From assembly GCF_000803645.1 (NCBI RefSeq), contig NZ_CP009122.1:4316501-4380500 (forward strand): 64,000 nt of DNA, written 5' to 3'. Origin of the DNA: Sphingopyxis fribergensis (GTDB taxonomy: Bacteria; Pseudomonadota; Alphaproteobacteria; Sphingomonadales; Sphingomonadaceae). Positions within the stretch are counted from its first letter, which is position 1. Each line of letters starts with the position of its first letter. The notes under the pieces are model-generated. The model did not search any database. It saw nothing but the letters and a program-made list of their open reading frames with translations, and had not been told where the DNA came from. Shown here one piece after another: positions 35,344-45,956 of this stretch. Made by a program: the position numbers and the translations under genes.

Positions 35344-36287
35344 GCCGCGAACAGGCTCCGGACGCTCTCGGGCGCCTCGCCGAGCAGGCGATGCGCCAGC
35401 GACGCCGCCGCGTCCGAATCGGTAACAAGAACGTGCCCGGCAGCATGTTCCGCGCCATTGTCGGAGAAAATCTCGGCATCGAGGCGCAGCGTGCCATCGT
35501 CCCGCCAATAAGCGTGCGCCGCGACGGGTGAGCGGCAATCGCCGCCGAGAGCCGCGAGGAAGGCGCGCTCTGCCGCGACGGCGCGATGCGTCGGGGGGTG
35601 GTCGATCGCCGCGAGCAAGGTCAGCGTGACCGCATCGTCGGTACGGCATTCGATACCGATCGCGCCCTGCGACGCCGCCGGAAGCAACAGGCTCGCTTCC
35701 TGCACGACGCCCACATCGTGCATCCCCAGCCGGTCCAGCCCCGCCGCCGCGAGCAGGGTCGCATCGGCGTCACCGCCGGCAATCTTTGCGAGCCGCGTCG
35801 CGACATTGCCGCGCAGCAGCACGGTTTCGAGGTCGGGGCGAATCCGCTTCACCTGCGCCGCGCGGCGCGGGCTGCTCGTCCCCAGCCGCGCGCCTTGCGG
35901 CAGGTCGGCGATCGTCGCGGCCGCAATCCCCTCGCGAACCACCAGCCGGTCGCGTGGATCGGCGCGTTCGAGCATCGCACCGAGGAAAAAACGCGCGTCG
36001 CGGATCGTTTCGACGTCCTTCAGTGAATGAACCGCGATATCGATCGTCCCCGCGTCAAGCGCCGCGTCGAGTTCGCGCGTCCACAGCGCTTTGCCGCCAA
36101 CCTCGGCGAGCGCGCGATCCTGGATCCGGTCGCCGGTCGCGGTCATCGGCACGATTTCGAGCGCCGTCATATCGATGCCATGGCTGGCAATCAGCGCCGC
36201 AGCCGCCATATGCGCCTGAGCCATCGCGAGTGGCGAAGCCCGCGTACCGATACGAAACGGGTTTTCGGGGGTCGGAAGTTCAATCAT
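35340..36287 (-). CDS. hemC: Hydroxymethylbilane synthase
   Basis: 315 residues. Family text: [57 protein letters not shown] and the dipyrromethane cofactor Cys in [12 protein letters not shown]. It joins four porphobilinogen units in heme synthesis. It is divergent from tsaD across 64 bp and heads hemC-hemD-COG4223. Confidence 0.94.
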   Translation of the reverse strand: MIELPTPENPFRIGTRASPLAMAQAHMAAAALIASHGIDMTALEIVPMTATGDRIQDRALAEVGGKALWTRELDAALDAGTIDIAVHSLKDVETIRDARFFLGAMLERADPRDRLVVREGIAAATIADLPQGARLGTSSPRRAAQVKRIRPDLETVLLRGNVATRLAKIAGGDADATLLAAAGLDRLGMHDVGVVQEASLLLPAASQGAIGIECRTDDAVTLTLLAAIDHPPTHRAVAAERAFLAALGGDCRSPVAAHAYWRDDGTLRLDAEIFSDNGAEHAAGHVLVTDSDAAASLAHRLLGEAPESVRSLFAA

Positions 36288-36351
36288 CGGACCTGCTGCT
36301 AGCGCGGCTTGCCCTGCCGATAAAGGGGCGGGTAAAGGAACGCGCAATAAT

Positions 36352-37386
36352 ATGACCCTGATCCTCGGCCTTGAATCGAGCTGCGACGAAACCGCAGCAG
36401 CGCTTGTCGACAGCGAGCGGCGCATTTTGGCGCACCGCGTCGCCGGACAGGAAGCCGAGCACAGCCCCTATGGCGGCGTGGTTCCCGAAATCGCGGCGCG
36501 CGCGCATGTCGACCGGCTCGCGCCGATCGTCGAAGGCGTGCTCGCCGATGTCGGCGTGTCGCTTGCCGACGTCGATGCGATCGCCGCGACCGCGGGTCCC
36601 GGCCTGATCGGCGGCGTGATGGTCGGGCTCGTCACCGGCAAGGCGCTCGCGCATGCGGCGAACAAGCCGCTGATCGCGGTCAATCATCTCGAAGGCCATG
36701 CGCTGTCGCCGCGCCTCGCTGACCCCGACCTGGAATTTCCTTATCTGTTGCTGCTCGTCTCGGGCGGCCATTGCCAGTTGCTGCTCGTCAGGGGCGTCGG
36801 CGACTACCGCCGCCTTGCCACCACGATCGACGACGCCGCGGGCGAAGCGTTCGACAAGACCGCGAAGCTGCTCGGGCTTGGCTATCCCGGCGGCCCCGCA
36901 GTCGAACGCATCGCAAAGGACGGCAATCCGCTTGCGGTGCCGCTGCCGCGTCCGCTCGTCGGCAGCGCCGAACCGCATTTCTCCTTCGCCGGGCTCAAAA
37001 GCGCGGTCGCGCGCGCCGCCGCAAGCGGACAGCACAGCATCCCCGACCTCGCGGCCTCGTTCCAGCAGGCGGTCGTCGACTGCCTCGTCGACCGAAGCAA
37101 CATCGCGCTCGCCGCCTGCCCCGATGCCACGGCCTTCGTCGTCGCGGGCGGGGTCGCCGCCAATGGCGCGATCCGCTCCGCGCTGACCGCGCTCGCCGCG
37201 CGCTTCGGCAAACTCTTCGTCGCCCCTCCGCTTTGGCTCTGCACCGACAATGGCGCGATGATCGCCTGGGCGGGCGCCGAACGCTTTGCGGCGGGCCTGA
37301 CCGACGATCTCGGCGTCGCAGCGCGCCCGCGCTGGCCGCTCGATCCCGACGCCGAAGCGGTGCGTGGGGCGGGAGTGAAAGCATGA
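36352..37386 (+). CDS. tsaD: tRNA N6-adenosine threonylcarbamoyltransferase
   Basis: 344 residues, ASKHA fold: [33 protein letters not shown] (iron-binding HxxxH), [32 protein letters not shown] and [12 protein letters not shown]. It installs t6A37 in tRNAs reading ANN codons, with TsaB, TsaC and TsaE encoded elsewhere. gpsA follows with a four-base overlap. Confidence 0.95.
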   Translation: MTLILGLESSCDETAAALVDSERRILAHRVAGQEAEHSPYGGVVPEIAARAHVDRLAPIVEGVLADVGVSLADVDAIAATAGPGLIGGVMVGLVTGKALAHAANKPLIAVNHLEGHALSPRLADPDLEFPYLLLLVSGGHCQLLLVRGVGDYRRLATTIDDAAGEAFDKTAKLLGLGYPGGPAVERIAKDGNPLAVPLPRPLVGSAEPHFSFAGLKSAVARAAASGQHSIPDLAASFQQAVVDCLVDRSNIALAACPDATAFVVAGGVAANGAIRSALTALAARFGKLFVAPPLWLCTDNGAMIAWAGAERFAAGLTDDLGVAARPRWPLDPDAEAVRGAGVKA

Positions 37387-38375
37387 CGCCATATGCCAAA
37401 TTCGGCGTGATCGGCGGCGGCGCCTGGGGCACCGCACTCGCGCAGCTTGTCGCCGCCGACGGCGCCCCCGTTCGTCTGTGGGCGCGCGAGGAGGATGTCG
37501 TCGCGGCGGTCAATGCCGATCATCGCAATCCGGTCTTCCTGCCCGGCGCCGCGCTGTCGCCATCGCTGACTGCCACCGCCAACCTCGCCGACATGGCCGA
37601 CCTCGACGCCCTGCTGGTCGTCGTGCCTGTGCCGTTCCTGCGCGCCGTGCTCGCCGAACTCCCGGCGGGCGACGCGCCGCTGATCTTCTGCAGCAAGGGC
37701 ATGGAGGCGGGGAGTTTCGCCTTTCCAATCGACATGGCGCGCGACCTCGCGCCGTCGCGCCCGCACGCGGTCCTTTCAGGCCCGACCTTTGCGCACGAGG
37801 TCGCCGCGGGCCTTCCGACCGCGATAACCCTCGCCGCCGCCGATACCGACCTCGCCGCCGGGATCGCTCGCGCGCTCGCGCGGCCGCATTTCCGCCCTTA
37901 TGTCTCGACGGACGTCGTCGGCGCCGAGATCGGCGGCGCGGTCAAGAATATCCTCGCGATCGCGTGCGGCATCGTTGACGGCGCCGGGCTTGGGCTCAAC
38001 GCCCGCGCGGCGTTGATCAGCCGCGGCTTTGCCGAAATGACTCGGTTCGGTCTCTCACGCGGGGCGCAGGCCGAAACGCTCGCGGGGCTTGCCGGGCTCG
38101 GCGACCTCGTCCTCACCTGCACCTCATCGAACTCGCGCAATTTTACACTCGGCCAAGGCCTCGGTCGCGGCGAGCCGGCCGAAGCGCTGATGGCTGACCG
38201 CCGCACCGTTGCCGAAGGCGCGTTCAGCGCGCCGGTCGTCGCCGCCGCCGCGCGTGCCGACGGCATCGACATGCCGATCACCGATACCGTGGCGCGACTC
38301 GTCGCCGGCGAAACGCGCGTCGCCGAAGCCATTCAGGCCTTGCTCAGCCGACCACTGCGATCCGAAGGGCGATGA
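37383..38375 (+). CDS. gpsA: NAD(P)H-dependent glycerol-3-phosphate dehydrogenase
   Basis: 330 residues. The Rossmann motif is [28 protein letters not shown] and the catalytic Lys segment [17 protein letters not shown] are diagnostic. It makes sn-glycerol-3-phosphate for phospholipids. Coupled to tsaD by the ATGA overlap. Confidence 0.94.
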   Translation: MTPYAKFGVIGGGAWGTALAQLVAADGAPVRLWAREEDVVAAVNADHRNPVFLPGAALSPSLTATANLADMADLDALLVVVPVPFLRAVLAELPAGDAPLIFCSKGMEAGSFAFPIDMARDLAPSRPHAVLSGPTFAHEVAAGLPTAITLAAADTDLAAGIARALARPHFRPYVSTDVVGAEIGGAVKNILAIACGIVDGAGLGLNARAALISRGFAEMTRFGLSRGAQAETLAGLAGLGDLVLTCTSSNSRNFTLGQGLGRGEPAEALMADRRTVAEGAFSAPVVAAAARADGIDMPITDTVARLVAGETRVAEAIQALLSRPLRSEGR

Positions 38376-38451
38376 AATGTTTCGATCGATTGCCTGCACT
38401 CCCCCGCCGCGCTAGACTGCGCTCCGGGGAGCAGCAGAAGGGGCGCGAGGC

Positions 38452-39993
38452 TTGAGCCAAACCGACAGCGCAGCCGCGCCCTCCTCGACCCCCGCGTCCC
38501 CCGCCGTGCCTTCGGGGGATGCGGACACCGCCGCGCTTGCCAAGGGCGGCCGCACCAATTTCTTCGGCTTCATCCTCCGTCTCGTCGCCCGCCTGCCCTT
38601 CCTCTATGTGGCGGGCCGCTGGTACGGGCCCGAAGCGGTCGGGCGTTTCGCCTTTGCCGTGCTGGTTATCGAACTCGTCGCGCAGCTCGCGACGCTGGGC
38701 CTGAAACGCGGCCTCGCCGAACAATTGAGCGCACCCGGCGCCGATCATCGCACCGTCGTCTGGGACGGCATGTTCGTCGCCTTGCTCGCCTCTGCGACCG
38801 GCTCGGCGCTGCTCTTCCTCTTTCCGCAGCTCATGTATCCCGCCGGCGGGGTCGACAGCACCGACCGCTGGATGGCGCTGCTCGTCTTCGCGATCGCGGG
38901 CACCGATATCGCGCTCGCCGCCTGCGCGTATAAATTCGACATCGGCGCGACCGTCCGCGCTCGCGCGGTCGTCGAACCATGGGTGATCAGCATCGCCGCC
39001 GCGGGATTCTGGTTTGTCTCGGTACGCGACGGCCTGATGCTCTCCTATGCCGCCGCGATGGTCGGCGCCTTCCTCACCGCGCTAGTCCCGATGCTGCGCC
39101 ATTATGGCGGGCCGCACGGCTGGCAACCGCATCCCGCGCATCTGATCGCAGTTGCGCGGCGCAACGCGCCGCTCGCCGCCGCCGACGCGATCGAATGGGG
39201 CACGCGCCGCCTCGACCTCTTCATCCTCGGCCAGTTCACCTCGCCGACGATCTACGGCATCTATTATATGGCGCAGCAGGTCGCGTCGCTGCCGCAGAAG
39301 CTCAAGACCAGCTTCGAGCCGATCCTCGGCCCCGTGATCACGCGCAACCTCGCCGATAACCGGCTTGCCGCCGTGGCCGCGCAAGTGAGCCAGGTTGGTT
39401 TCTGGATCATCGCCGCACAGGCCGGCGTCGCGCTCGCGCTCGGGATCCCCGGTGAGGCGGTGATGGGCCTCGTCGGCCCCGAATTCGTCAGCGGCACCGC
39501 TGCGCTTGCCTTCTTGCTCGCCGCCGAGGTCGTAGCCGCCACCGCGGTCGTCAGCGAGGCCGCGCTCGTCTATGTCGCGCGCCACCGCAATTTGCTGATC
39601 AGCATCGCGACCCTCGCGTTGCAGGCGGGGCTCAGCGTCGCGCTGATCCTGATCGCCAAATCGATGGGCCTGCCGCCGATCACTTACGCGGGCGCGGTCG
39701 CGCTCGCGCTGATGCTCGCGCTCGGCTTCGCCTCGCTGGTCAAGGCGCGCCTGCTCGCGCGCATCTTGGGTGCACCGGTGAACAGCCTGCGCTGGGCGCT
39801 CGTCTGGGCAACCGCGGGCGCGACGGTGCTCGGCTATGGCGCGACGCAACTTCCCGAATGGGCCGAGCTCTTGATCGGCGTCCCCTTCATCCTCGGCGTC
39901 TATGCCTGGCTGATCTGGACGCGCGGCTTCGGACCCGCCGACCGGGCACTGTTCAAGAAACACCCCGAGACGGGCGAACCCGCGAGCGCCTGA
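38452..39993 (+). CDS. Polysaccharide/lipopolysaccharide flippase-like membrane protein
   Basis: 513 residues from a TTG start with a GGGGCGCGAGG ribosome site upstream. After a ~30-residue polar N-terminus come about 14 membrane segments in the layout of MVF/Wzx flippases (RLPFLYVAGRWYGPEAVGRFAFAVLVIELVAQLATLGLKRGLAEQL). Likely moves a lipid-linked glycan across the inner membrane. It stands 76 bp after gpsA and may share its transcript. The exact glycan is unknown. Confidence 0.78.
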   Translation: MSQTDSAAAPSSTPASPAVPSGDADTAALAKGGRTNFFGFILRLVARLPFLYVAGRWYGPEAVGRFAFAVLVIELVAQLATLGLKRGLAEQLSAPGADHRTVVWDGMFVALLASATGSALLFLFPQLMYPAGGVDSTDRWMALLVFAIAGTDIALAACAYKFDIGATVRARAVVEPWVISIAAAGFWFVSVRDGLMLSYAAAMVGAFLTALVPMLRHYGGPHGWQPHPAHLIAVARRNAPLAAADAIEWGTRRLDLFILGQFTSPTIYGIYYMAQQVASLPQKLKTSFEPILGPVITRNLADNRLAAVAAQVSQVGFWIIAAQAGVALALGIPGEAVMGLVGPEFVSGTAALAFLLAAEVVAATAVVSEAALVYVARHRNLLISIATLALQAGLSVALILIAKSMGLPPITYAGAVALALMLALGFASLVKARLLARILGAPVNSLRWALVWATAGATVLGYGATQLPEWAELLIGVPFILGVYAWLIWTRGFGPADRALFKKHPETGEPASA

Positions 39994-39996
39994 ACT

Positions 39997-40254
39997 TTAT
40001 TCGACCGCCTTCTGCGCCGCGTCGCCGACGTCCTGTGCGGCATCGCCGACCTTTTGCGCCGCCTCGGTGATCGCGCCGGTTTCGGTCTTTTCGTTGGCGA
40101 GGAACTGGAACGCGACAAAGCCCGCGACCGCGATCAGCACGAGCAGGATCAGGCCAAAGCCCAACCCACCGCCGCGCCGCGGTTCGCGGTCGATGATCGT
40201 CGTCGTGTGTGTCGTCCCGTCGGGCGCGCGCGTTTCGTGAATCTCGTCGGCCAT
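39997..40254 (-). CDS. Small single-pass membrane protein
   Basis: 85 residues: a charged N-terminus (MADEIHETRAPDGTTHTTTI), one membrane segment (LGFGLILLVLIAVAGFVAFQFL) and an Ala/Asp-rich amphipathic tail (AAQKVGDAAQDVGDAAQKAVE) with a repeated VGDAAQ unit. Such proteins are frequent in sphingomonads and have no assigned function. Confidence 0.65.
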   Translation of the reverse strand: MADEIHETRAPDGTTHTTTIIDREPRRGGGLGFGLILLVLIAVAGFVAFQFLANEKTETGAITEAAQKVGDAAQDVGDAAQKAVE

Positions 40255-40306
40255 AAAGCCTCCTATTGCTGATGGCGCATAGGACGCTTCGGACCAGGGA
40301 AGGTTC

Positions 40307-41305
40307 CTATGCGAGGCGTGCCGCAACGATGGCCTTGAGGTCGGTCTGCGCACGCGGGCCGACCTGCGCGATGATTTCGCGCGCGCAAATGGCGCCCATC
40401 GTCAGGCAACCCTTGATCGGGCGGCCTTCGGCGAGACCCGACAGAAATCCGGCCGCGAACAGGTCGCCCGCGCCGGTCGTGTCGACCACCGTTTCGATCG
40501 GTTCGGCGCCGACTTCGGTGCGCTCGCCGCCCTGAAGCGCGATCGCACCGTGCGAGCCGCGCGTGACGATCAGCAGCGGCACCTGCGGCGCGATCTTCGC
40601 GACCGCCGCTTCGAAATCCTCGGTTTCGGCAAGCGCGCAAATTTCGACCTCGTTCGCGAACAGGATATCGAACAGCCCCTCGGCGATCAGCCTGCGGAAA
40701 TCCTCGCCGTGGCGGTCGATGATAAAGGCGTCCGAGAGCGTGAAGGCGACCTTGCGCCCCGCCGCACGCGACACGTCGATCGCGCGCCGCATCGCTGCGC
40801 GCGACAGCTCCGGATCCCACAGATAGCCTTCGAGATAGAGGATTTCGCTGTCTGCGATCCACGCCTCGTCGATCATGCGCTGATCGAGCAAGTGGCTTGC
40901 GCCGAGGAAGGTGTTCATCGTGCGCTGGCCGTCGGGGGTGACGAGGATCAGGCAGCGCGCGGTCGGCGCGCCTTCGCTGAGCGCCGGGGTTTCATAGGCA
41001 ACGCCGAGCGCGCGCAGGTCGTGCGTGAAGACATGGCCGAGCTGGTCGTCGGCGACCTGGCCGATGAAGGCGCAGCGTTCGCCGAGCGCGGCCATGCCCG
41101 CGAGCGTGTTGGCGGCCGACCCGCCCGACACTTCGACCGCGGGCCCCATTGCCGCATAGAGGCGTTCGGCTTCCTCGGCGTCGATCAGCCGCATCGATCC
41201 CTTGGTCAGACCTTCGGCAGTGATCAGCGCATCGTCGGCGCGGGCAAGAACGTCGACGATGGCGTTGCCGATGGCGACAACGTCGAAACGGGCGGTGGAG
41301 GCCAT
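40307..41305 (-). CDS. PfkB family kinase, adenosine-kinase-like
   Basis: 332 residues. It shows the sugar-binding GGSAANTLAGMAALG and the catalytic VDTTGAGDLFAAGFLSGL (GAGD anion hole and base). The opening FDVVAIGNAIVDVLA is that of the adenosine kinase group common in alphaproteobacteria. Substrate is probably adenosine or another nucleoside or sugar; this cannot be settled from motifs alone. Confidence 0.85.
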   Translation of the reverse strand: MASTARFDVVAIGNAIVDVLARADDALITAEGLTKGSMRLIDAEEAERLYAAMGPAVEVSGGSAANTLAGMAALGERCAFIGQVADDQLGHVFTHDLRALGVAYETPALSEGAPTARCLILVTPDGQRTMNTFLGASHLLDQRMIDEAWIADSEILYLEGYLWDPELSRAAMRRAIDVSRAAGRKVAFTLSDAFIIDRHGEDFRRLIAEGLFDILFANEVEICALAETEDFEAAVAKIAPQVPLLIVTRGSHGAIALQGGERTEVGAEPIETVVDTTGAGDLFAAGFLSGLAEGRPIKGCLTMGAICAREIIAQVGPRAQTDLKAIVAARLA

Positions 41306-41415
41306 GAAATATCCTGTGATGTGTGGAAAAAGCTGCCGGGCGCCTTAGGCGGCGGCGCGCGCCAAGGCAAGCATAACGCTTGACCCGCGCCCGCCCGCCC
41401 ACCATCCCTTCGCCC

Positions 41416-42099
41416 ATGGCCCGCGCCGTTCACGCTTTCCTCCTCGCACTCAGGGACTTGCCCAACCCGCGCGTGCTGCGCGTGCTGGCGCAGAGCCTCG
41501 CGCTCACGCTCCTGCTGCTCGCCGTCTCGGGTGCCGCGCTCTTCTTCGCGGCGCGCTGGGCGCTCGCGCACTGGCAATGGCTGGGCGTGGCCGAACGCGA
41601 CATGGCGGGGGTGCTGATCGTCCTCGCGATCGTCGCCGGCAGCTGGCTGCTGTTTCGCGCCGTCGCGATTGTCGTCGTCGGGCTGTTCGCCGACGGCATC
41701 GTCGCCGATGTCGAAGGACGCCATTATCCCGCCGCGGCGGCACAGGCGGTCGATGTCGGCTGGCGCCAGAATATCCGCCTCGCGCTCGCGTCGCTGGTGC
41801 GGCTGATCGGCGGCAACCTGCTGGCGCTGCCGATTTATCTCGTGCTGCTCGTCACCGGGATCGGCACCCCGATCTTCGCGCTGATCGTCAATGCGCTGCT
41901 GCTCGGCCGCGATCTCGAGGCGATGGTTCTCGCCCGCCATCCGGACCGGCCGCGGCTCGACCGGCCGGCGCGCTGGTCGATGGGGCTGCTGTCTGCCGCA
42001 AGCTTCGTGGTGCCCATCGCCAATCTGTTGGCGCCGATATTGAGCGCGGCTATGGCCGTCCACATGCTGCATCTGCGCAATGGGGACCAGAAAAGATGA
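41416..42099 (+). CDS. EI24/CysZ-like membrane protein
   Basis: 227 residues with four to six membrane segments. The pattern GWRQNIRLALASLVRLIGGNLLALPIYLVLLVTGIGTPIFALIVNALLLGRDLEAMV matches EI24-domain proteins, which include the sulfate channel CysZ. Start taken at ATG 41416; a TTG at 41380 is possible. The next gene overlaps by four bases. Confidence 0.75.
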   Translation: MARAVHAFLLALRDLPNPRVLRVLAQSLALTLLLLAVSGAALFFAARWALAHWQWLGVAERDMAGVLIVLAIVAGSWLLFRAVAIVVVGLFADGIVADVEGRHYPAAAAQAVDVGWRQNIRLALASLVRLIGGNLLALPIYLVLLVTGIGTPIFALIVNALLLGRDLEAMVLARHPDRPRLDRPARWSMGLLSAASFVVPIANLLAPILSAAMAVHMLHLRNGDQKR

Positions 42100-42473
42100 T
42101 CGAAAACCGCCGTCTGGCCGCGATTGCGGGCCTTGCTTTGACGCTCGGCGCGTGCGCGGGCCCCGCGATCCCGCGGCCATCGACACCCCCGCCAGCCCTG
42201 CCGCAACCAGCGACGGTCGTAAGGCCCGTTCAGAACAACGCGCTGATCGGCAACAGCGCCGATGCAATCGGCCGCATGTTCGGCAAGCCGCGTCTCGACG
42301 TCACCGAGGGCGCCGGGCGCAAGTTGCAATTTGCCGGATCGAACTGCACCCTCGACGTCTATTTCTACGCCCCGCGCGCAGGCGCCAACCCCGTTGCAAC
42401 GCATGTCGACGCACGCACGCCCGACGGCCGCAACGCCGAAGTGAACAGCTGCGCCCAGTCACTCCAGCGCTAA
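42096..42473 (+). CDS. Small hypothetical lipoprotein
   Basis: 125 residues with lipobox LTLGAC. A Pro-rich linker follows, then a short domain with IGNSADAIGRMFGKPRLDVTEGAGRKLQFAGSNC-like text and CTLDVYFY. Proteins of this type are conserved in sphingomonads and have no known role. Start overlaps the EI24 gene stop as ATGA, so they are co-translated. Confidence 0.7.
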   Translation: MIENRRLAAIAGLALTLGACAGPAIPRPSTPPPALPQPATVVRPVQNNALIGNSADAIGRMFGKPRLDVTEGAGRKLQFAGSNCTLDVYFYAPRAGANPVATHVDARTPDGRNAEVNSCAQSLQR

Positions 42474-42477
42474 AAGG

Positions 42478-42508
42478 ATCCTCCCTGTCGGGCAGCGATG
42501 GGGAGGAT
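42478..42508. repeat. Palindromic repeat element, short form
   Basis: ATCCTCCCTGTCGGGCAGCG then ATGGGGAGGAT, between the convergent lipoprotein and queG genes. Same ends as at 24176 and 28119. Likely two-way terminator. Confidence 0.6.
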
Positions 42509-42516
42509 TAGCGGCG

Positions 42517-43581
42517 TCATGACGCCAGTTCGGCGAGCGCCCATCGCGCGGCGTCGGCCACCATCGGCAATTCATCTTCGGCCAGCTGCGTTAGCACGGG
42601 CACGAAGCGCGCATCGCCGCTGTTTCCGGCTGCAATCGCCGCATTGCGCACCATGCGTCCGCGCCCGATGCGCTTGATCGGCGACCCTGCGAAGACCTGC
42701 CGGAAACCGGCATCGTCGAGCGCGAGCAGGTCCGAAATAGAGGGGGCAACGAGTTCGGCGCGCGGCAGGAAGGCGCGATGGGCGTGCGCGGTATCGGCGA
42801 ATTTGTTCCACGGACAAACGGCAAGGCAATCGTCGCAGCCATACACGCGATTGCCGATCCCGCGCCTGAGATCGACCGGGATCGGCCCGTCATGCTCGAT
42901 CGTGAGGTACGAAATGCAGCGCCGCGCATCGAGCCGGTACGGCGCGGGAAATGCCTGCGTCGGGCACGCATCCTGGCACGCCGAACAGCTGCCGCAGGTG
43001 TCGCGCCCGGGCTTGCTCGGCGCGAGATCGAGCGTCGTGTAGATCGCACCGAGGAACAGCCAGCTGCCGTGATCGCGGCTGACGAGATTGGTGTGCTTTC
43101 CCTGCCAGCCGAGCCCCGCCGCCGCCGACAGCGGCTTTTCCATCACCGGCGCGGTGTCGACGAACACCTTGACCTCGGCGTCCTTCACCTCGGCAACGAG
43201 CCAGCGCGCGACCGCCTTCAGCGCCTTTTTGACGACGTCATGATAATCGCCGCCCTGCGCATAGACCGAAATGCGCCCGCGTTCGGGATGCTCGGCCAAG
43301 GCGAGCGGATCGTGCGCGGGGGCATAGCTCATGCCGAGCGCGATCACCGATTTGACCTCGGGCCACAGCCCCTTGGGCGATCCGCGCTGCGCGGCGCGGC
43401 TTTCCATCCAGATCATGTCGCCGTGGCGCCCTTCGGCGAGCCACTGGTTCAGCCGCGCCGCGGTTTGCGGCGCGGCGTCGGCCTGCGCGATCCCGAACGC
43501 CGCGAACCCATGCGCGCGCGCGACGGCTTCGAGGCGGTCTTCGAGCGAAGGGGTTTCAAGAGGCAAGGCTTCGGCAACCAT
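42517..43581 (-). CDS. queG: Epoxyqueuosine reductase
   Basis: 354 residues. Two ferredoxin-type cluster motifs ([16 protein letters not shown] and [13 protein letters not shown]) follow the cobalamin-binding N-terminal half ([24 protein letters not shown]), and a HEAT-like C-terminus completes it. It reduces epoxyqueuosine to queuosine in tRNA. Start chosen at MVAEALP; the frame is open further upstream. Confidence 0.92.
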   Translation of the reverse strand: MVAEALPLETPSLEDRLEAVARAHGFAAFGIAQADAAPQTAARLNQWLAEGRHGDMIWMESRAAQRGSPKGLWPEVKSVIALGMSYAPAHDPLALAEHPERGRISVYAQGGDYHDVVKKALKAVARWLVAEVKDAEVKVFVDTAPVMEKPLSAAAGLGWQGKHTNLVSRDHGSWLFLGAIYTTLDLAPSKPGRDTCGSCSACQDACPTQAFPAPYRLDARRCISYLTIEHDGPIPVDLRRGIGNRVYGCDDCLAVCPWNKFADTAHAHRAFLPRAELVAPSISDLLALDDAGFRQVFAGSPIKRIGRGRMVRNAAIAAGNSGDARFVPVLTQLAEDELPMVADAARWALAELAS

Positions 43582-43630
43582 TGGCGCTCTATACGCGAGC
43601 GGCCTCGCCGTGCCATAGCTAGCATGGCGG

Positions 43631-44605
43631 ATGATTGGGGACCCGGGTTTGAACGATTTCAGCGTCGAGGCGAATGGCCTCACCAAATATTTCGGCGATT
43701 ACAAGGCGGTCGATCATGTCAGCCTCGCGGTGCCGACGGGCAGCATCTATGGCGTGCTCGGCCCCAATGGTGCGGGCAAGACGACCAGCCTGCGCATGAC
43801 GCTGGGCATCATCGACCCCGATGAGGGGACAAGCCGCCTGTTCGGCGGGCAGCGACCGCAGGCGGTGCGCAATCGCATCGGTTATCTTCCCGAGGAGCGC
43901 GGGCTTTATCCGGGGATGAAGGCGCGCGAGGCGATCGCCTTCATGGGCGCGCTGCGCGGGCTCGACTGGTCCGAAGGGCGCCGCCGCGCGGCCGGATTCA
44001 TGACCGAACTTGGGCTCGAACGGGTGATCGACACCAAGATCCGCAAAATGTCCAAAGGTATGGCGCAGATGGTCCAGCTGATCGGCTCGATCGTCCACGC
44101 CCCCGACCTCATCGTTCTCGACGAACCCTTCTCGGGGCTCGACCCGGTCAACCAGGAGCGGCTCGAAATGCTCGTCCGGCGCGAGCAGAGCCGCGGCGCG
44201 ACGATTCTCTTTTCGACGCATGTCATGGCGCATGCCGAACGCCTCTGCGACCGGATCGCGATCATCGCGCGCTCGGCGCGCCGCTTCGAGGGCACCGTCG
44301 ACGACGCGCGCGCGCTGCTGCCGATGCAGGTGCGCTACACGCCGCGGACCGCGGGCGATCCCGCCACGGTGGCCGCCAACCTGCCCGCCGGCGCGGAACT
44401 GCGCGGCGACGCCTGGCATTTCGCGATCGAGGACGCCGACGTCGAACCGTTGCTCGCACGCATCACCGCGAGCGGTCATGGCGTCACCGGCCTGTCGATC
44501 AGCCGCCCGGCGCTCCACGATGCGTTCGTGCATATCGTCCGCCAGGTCGATGCGGGGTTCGACGCCGACGCCACCGAAGATGCGGTCGAGGAGGCCAGCG
44601 CATGA
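43631..44605 (+). CDS. ABC transporter ATP-binding protein, NatA-like
   Basis: 324 residues: Walker [11 protein letters not shown]-loop region [13 protein letters not shown], the signature region read as [15 protein letters not shown], Walker [18 protein letters not shown] and a C-terminal extension typical of NatA. A TTG codon at 43649 (MNDFSVE) may be the true start. Paired by a four-base overlap with the permease gene; together an exporter of Na+/drug or unknown cargo. Confidence 0.87.
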   Translation: MIGDPGLNDFSVEANGLTKYFGDYKAVDHVSLAVPTGSIYGVLGPNGAGKTTSLRMTLGIIDPDEGTSRLFGGQRPQAVRNRIGYLPEERGLYPGMKAREAIAFMGALRGLDWSEGRRRAAGFMTELGLERVIDTKIRKMSKGMAQMVQLIGSIVHAPDLIVLDEPFSGLDPVNQERLEMLVRREQSRGATILFSTHVMAHAERLCDRIAIIARSARRFEGTVDDARALLPMQVRYTPRTAGDPATVAANLPAGAELRGDAWHFAIEDADVEPLLARITASGHGVTGLSISRPALHDAFVHIVRQVDAGFDADATEDAVEEASA

Positions 44606-45855
44606 CCCCGTTTATTCGCAGCATGTTCGTTGTAGCGCGGCGCGACTTTCTCGCGATCGTCGCGACCCCGACCTTCCTTCTCTTTTTGCTCGCCCCGCTG
44701 TTCATGGTCGGCATGGGCCTCGCCGGCGGCATGGGCGCATCGCAGCTTGCCGATAGCGCGCGCGGCGCCGGGCGGATCGTTGTCGTCGCCGAAGCCGCCG
44801 ACGTCGAAGCGTTGCAGGCGGCTGACCGCCGCCTTCGCGACGCCTTTACGCGCCGCGAGGCCCCACCCCCGCTCGAATATCGGATCGCCGGACCAGACGC
44901 ACCCGACCCGCTCGCCATCACGCGCGAAAAGGGTACCGACACCTATGCGGTGATGAGCGGCGAACTCGAACGTCCGCGCATCGTCGAGCGCAATGCCGAG
45001 GGCAGCTCGGGCCGCTACCTTGCCCTGCTCGCAAACCAGGTGCTGCGCGACCGCGCCGCTGGCGACGTCGCGCCCGTGAAGCCCCGCTTCGAAAGTATCC
45101 AGCGCGGCGGCGCCAGCATCGCGGTGCAACAGTCGATGGGTTTTGGCGCGGTGTTCATCATCTTCCTCCTGACCCTGCTCCTGGCGGGGCAGACGGTGAG
45201 TTCGCTCGCCGAGGAAAAGGGTAACAAGGTGATCGAAATCCTGGCCGCCGCCGTCCCGCTCGAAAGCGTCTTCCTTGGCAAGTTGCTCGGATTCCTCGGC
45301 GTTGCGATGCTTTTCATCGCCTTCTGGATCACGATGGCGATGGGAGGCGGATTGATCGCCGCGATGCTTTCGGACCCGGCGACGCTCTCCGCCGCGGACG
45401 GAGCGGGCAAGGCGGTCGCCGCCCTGGCGTCGACCCCCGCGACGGGATGGCCCTTCTTCCTCGGCATCGGCTTCGTCTATTTCATCCTCTCGTTCCTGCT
45501 TCTCGGCGCCGTCTTCCTCGGCGTCGGCGCGCAGGCGGGCACGGTTCGCGAAATCCAGATGCTCAGCCTGCCGATCACGATCTTCCAGGTCGGCATGTTC
45601 AGCCTGTCGACCGCCGCCGCGAGCGCGCCGGGCAGCGGCCTTGCGAGCTTCGCGCAGATATTCCCCTTCTCTTCGCCGCTCGCAATGGCGGCGCGCGCCG
45701 CGACCGACGATGCCAAGGCGGTTCATCTGCTCGCGCTCGGCTGGCAGGCAATCTGGGTCGCGCTCGTCATCTTCCTGTCGGTGCGGCTGTTCCGCGCGGG
45801 GGTGCTCAGCGGCGGCGGCAACTGGAAATTCTGGCGGCTGGAAAAGAAAGCGTAA
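44602..45855 (+). CDS. ABC transporter permease, NatB-like
   Basis: 417 residues of the ABC-2 type: one membrane segment near the N-terminus (FLAIVATPTFLLFLLAPLFMVGMGLAGG), a ~130-residue extracytoplasmic domain, then five membrane segments with FIIFLLTLLLAGQTVSSLAEEKGNKVIEILAAAVP, a standard ABC-2 permease landmark. Co-translated with the ATPase gene. Confidence 0.86.
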   Translation: MTPFIRSMFVVARRDFLAIVATPTFLLFLLAPLFMVGMGLAGGMGASQLADSARGAGRIVVVAEAADVEALQAADRRLRDAFTRREAPPPLEYRIAGPDAPDPLAITREKGTDTYAVMSGELERPRIVERNAEGSSGRYLALLANQVLRDRAAGDVAPVKPRFESIQRGGASIAVQQSMGFGAVFIIFLLTLLLAGQTVSSLAEEKGNKVIEILAAAVPLESVFLGKLLGFLGVAMLFIAFWITMAMGGGLIAAMLSDPATLSAADGAGKAVAALASTPATGWPFFLGIGFVYFILSFLLLGAVFLGVGAQAGTVREIQMLSLPITIFQVGMFSLSTAAASAPGSGLASFAQIFPFSSPLAMAARAATDDAKAVHLLALGWQAIWVALVIFLSVRLFRAGVLSGGGNWKFWRLEKKA

Positions 45856-45956
45856 GGCGCGCTGCGACGTCCCTCCGCTTCTATTGACAAAGTTGTGAAT
45901 AGTGGCATTCTGCAACCTAATCGGCCGCGTCAGACGGCCGTTCAGAGGAGCAGCCC

